A program made the position numbers and the translations under genes. Positions 5,045 through 5,617 of a DNA stretch of 5,617 nucleotides are shown in pieces. The first letter of the stretch is position 1; every line of letters starts with the position of its first letter. The DNA comes from an uncultured Collinsella sp. (GTDB lineage Bacteria > Actinomycetota > Coriobacteriia > Coriobacteriales > Coriobacteriaceae), in assembly GCA_902388545.1 (NCBI GenBank), contig CABMPS010000132.1:1-5617 (forward strand), in the 5' to 3' direction. Below the pieces are notes generated by a model, which searched no databases, was not told the DNA's origin, and saw nothing but the letters and a program-made list of their open reading frames with translations.

Positions 5045-5590
5045 GTGTGGTATGTGATCCAGGTCAATAACGGTCGCGAAGACGTAATGCGCGAGCGCAT
5101 CGAGCGTATGGTGCCTGCGAGCGCCATGCAGGAGCTCTTTTATCCCCAATTTCAAACCGAGATCAAAGTACACGGTGAATGGGTCAATACGACCAAACCG
5201 CTCTTTCCCGGCTATCTTATCTGCGATACGGCAGATCCCCGAACCGTGCAACAGTATCTGCTACGCATGGACGACTTTGCCCGGGTACTTTCCCAGGACG
5301 GTCAGTTTGTGCCGCTGGCAAAAGAAGAGGTCCAGCTTATTGGCGGCTTTACGTATAGGGGAGACCGCGTAGTGCCCATGAGCGAGGCCCTAAAAGACGG
5401 TGACCAGGTCGTAGTAACGGCAGGTCCGCTGCTGGGCCACGAAGGCCTCATCAAAACCATTAACAGACGCAAGAGCACTGCTTATTTGGAGCTCGACCTG
5501 TGCGGCCGGCGCGTAACCACCCGCGTTGGCCTTGCCGTTCTTTCAAACGAGCAGCGCGTCATGCGCAATCTTAAAAAGGCGATCGCCTAG
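5045..5590 (+). CDS. loaP: LoaP-like specialised NusG paralogue (transcription antiterminator)
   Basis: The protein (181 aa from GTG 5045) would bind RNA polymerase and keep it elongating through long operons. An N-terminal NGN domain (about 1-105) starts with WYVIQVNNGRED. It contains LFYPQFQTEIKVHGEW and the LoaP-typical KPLFPGYLIC (51-60), then MDDFARVL and FVPLAKEE. A C-terminal KOW domain (about 116-166) reads LKDGDQVVVTAGPLLGHEG and then IKTINRRKSTAYLELDL, close to the GPL-x-G-x-EG-x-I pattern of LoaP rather than the shorter motif of housekeeping NusG. The housekeeping nusG normally sits beside secE and the rplK-rplA genes, which are absent here. In Firmicutes and Actinobacteria, LoaP genes head polysaccharide or antibiotic operons. 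The gene ends 27 bases before the window end, so its target operon is not visible. GTG 5039 or 5036 are alternative starts. RfaH/UpxY-type paralogues are the nearest alternative name. Confidence 0.85.
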   Translation: MWYVIQVNNGREDVMRERIERMVPASAMQELFYPQFQTEIKVHGEWVNTTKPLFPGYLICDTADPRTVQQYLLRMDDFARVLSQDGQFVPLAKEEVQLIGGFTYRGDRVVPMSEALKDGDQVVVTAGPLLGHEGLIKTINRRKSTAYLELDLCGRRVTTRVGLAVLSNEQRVMRNLKKAIA

Positions 5591-5617
5591 CTGCAGACGG
5601 TCACCACACAGAACAGG

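Overview
The window looks like chromosomal DNA of a moderately high-GC, Gram-positive gut-type bacterium, most likely a Coriobacteriia (Collinsella-like) actinobacterium. The reasons are the codon use, the Clostridia/Actinobacteria-style GlgB, a stand-alone thiamine pyrophosphokinase, and a LoaP-type NusG paralogue. The taxon is an inference from gene style, not proven.

Layout: (1) Bases 85-2340, minus strand, encode a glycogen branching enzyme (glgB) with an unusual lysine/alanine-rich C-terminal extension. One of the normally invariant GH13 active-site residues, the region-I His, reads Gly. (2) Bases 2341-2686 are a divergent control region. On the glgB side it holds two adjoining inverted repeats. 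On the other side it holds four copies of a TGGTAAA(A)C half-site in two inverted pairs, one pair enclosing a TTGACA hexamer. (3) Bases 2687-4027, plus strand, hold a compact two-gene unit: a HAD subfamily IA phosphatase/phosphomutase-like protein, then, nine bases later, thiamine pyrophosphokinase. (4) Bases 4042-4116 form a very long, near-perfect hairpin without a T-tract, more like a mobile or REP-type palindrome than a terminator. (5) Bases 4148-4306 are a complete tRNA-Ala(GGC) transcription unit: a promoter with 17-bp spacing, the tRNA with encoded CCA, and an intrinsic terminator. (6) Bases 4307-5044 hold no convincing gene. They look like the promoter and long structured 5' leader of the last gene, including a 73-nt long-armed hairpin that ends 15 nt before the Shine-Dalgarno. 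(7) Bases 5045-5590 encode a LoaP-like specialised NusG antiterminator, which in related bacteria usually heads a capsule/exopolysaccharide or natural-product operon. That operon would begin just outside the window.

The parts are mostly independent: glycogen synthesis, a thiamine-salvage/HAD pair, a tRNA, and the control head of a presumed surface-polysaccharide cluster. The most interesting material is regulatory RNA/DNA structure (the operator array at 2577-2664, the palindrome at 4042-4116, the loaP leader at 4921-5015) and the atypical GlgB. No complete new multi-gene system is visible.
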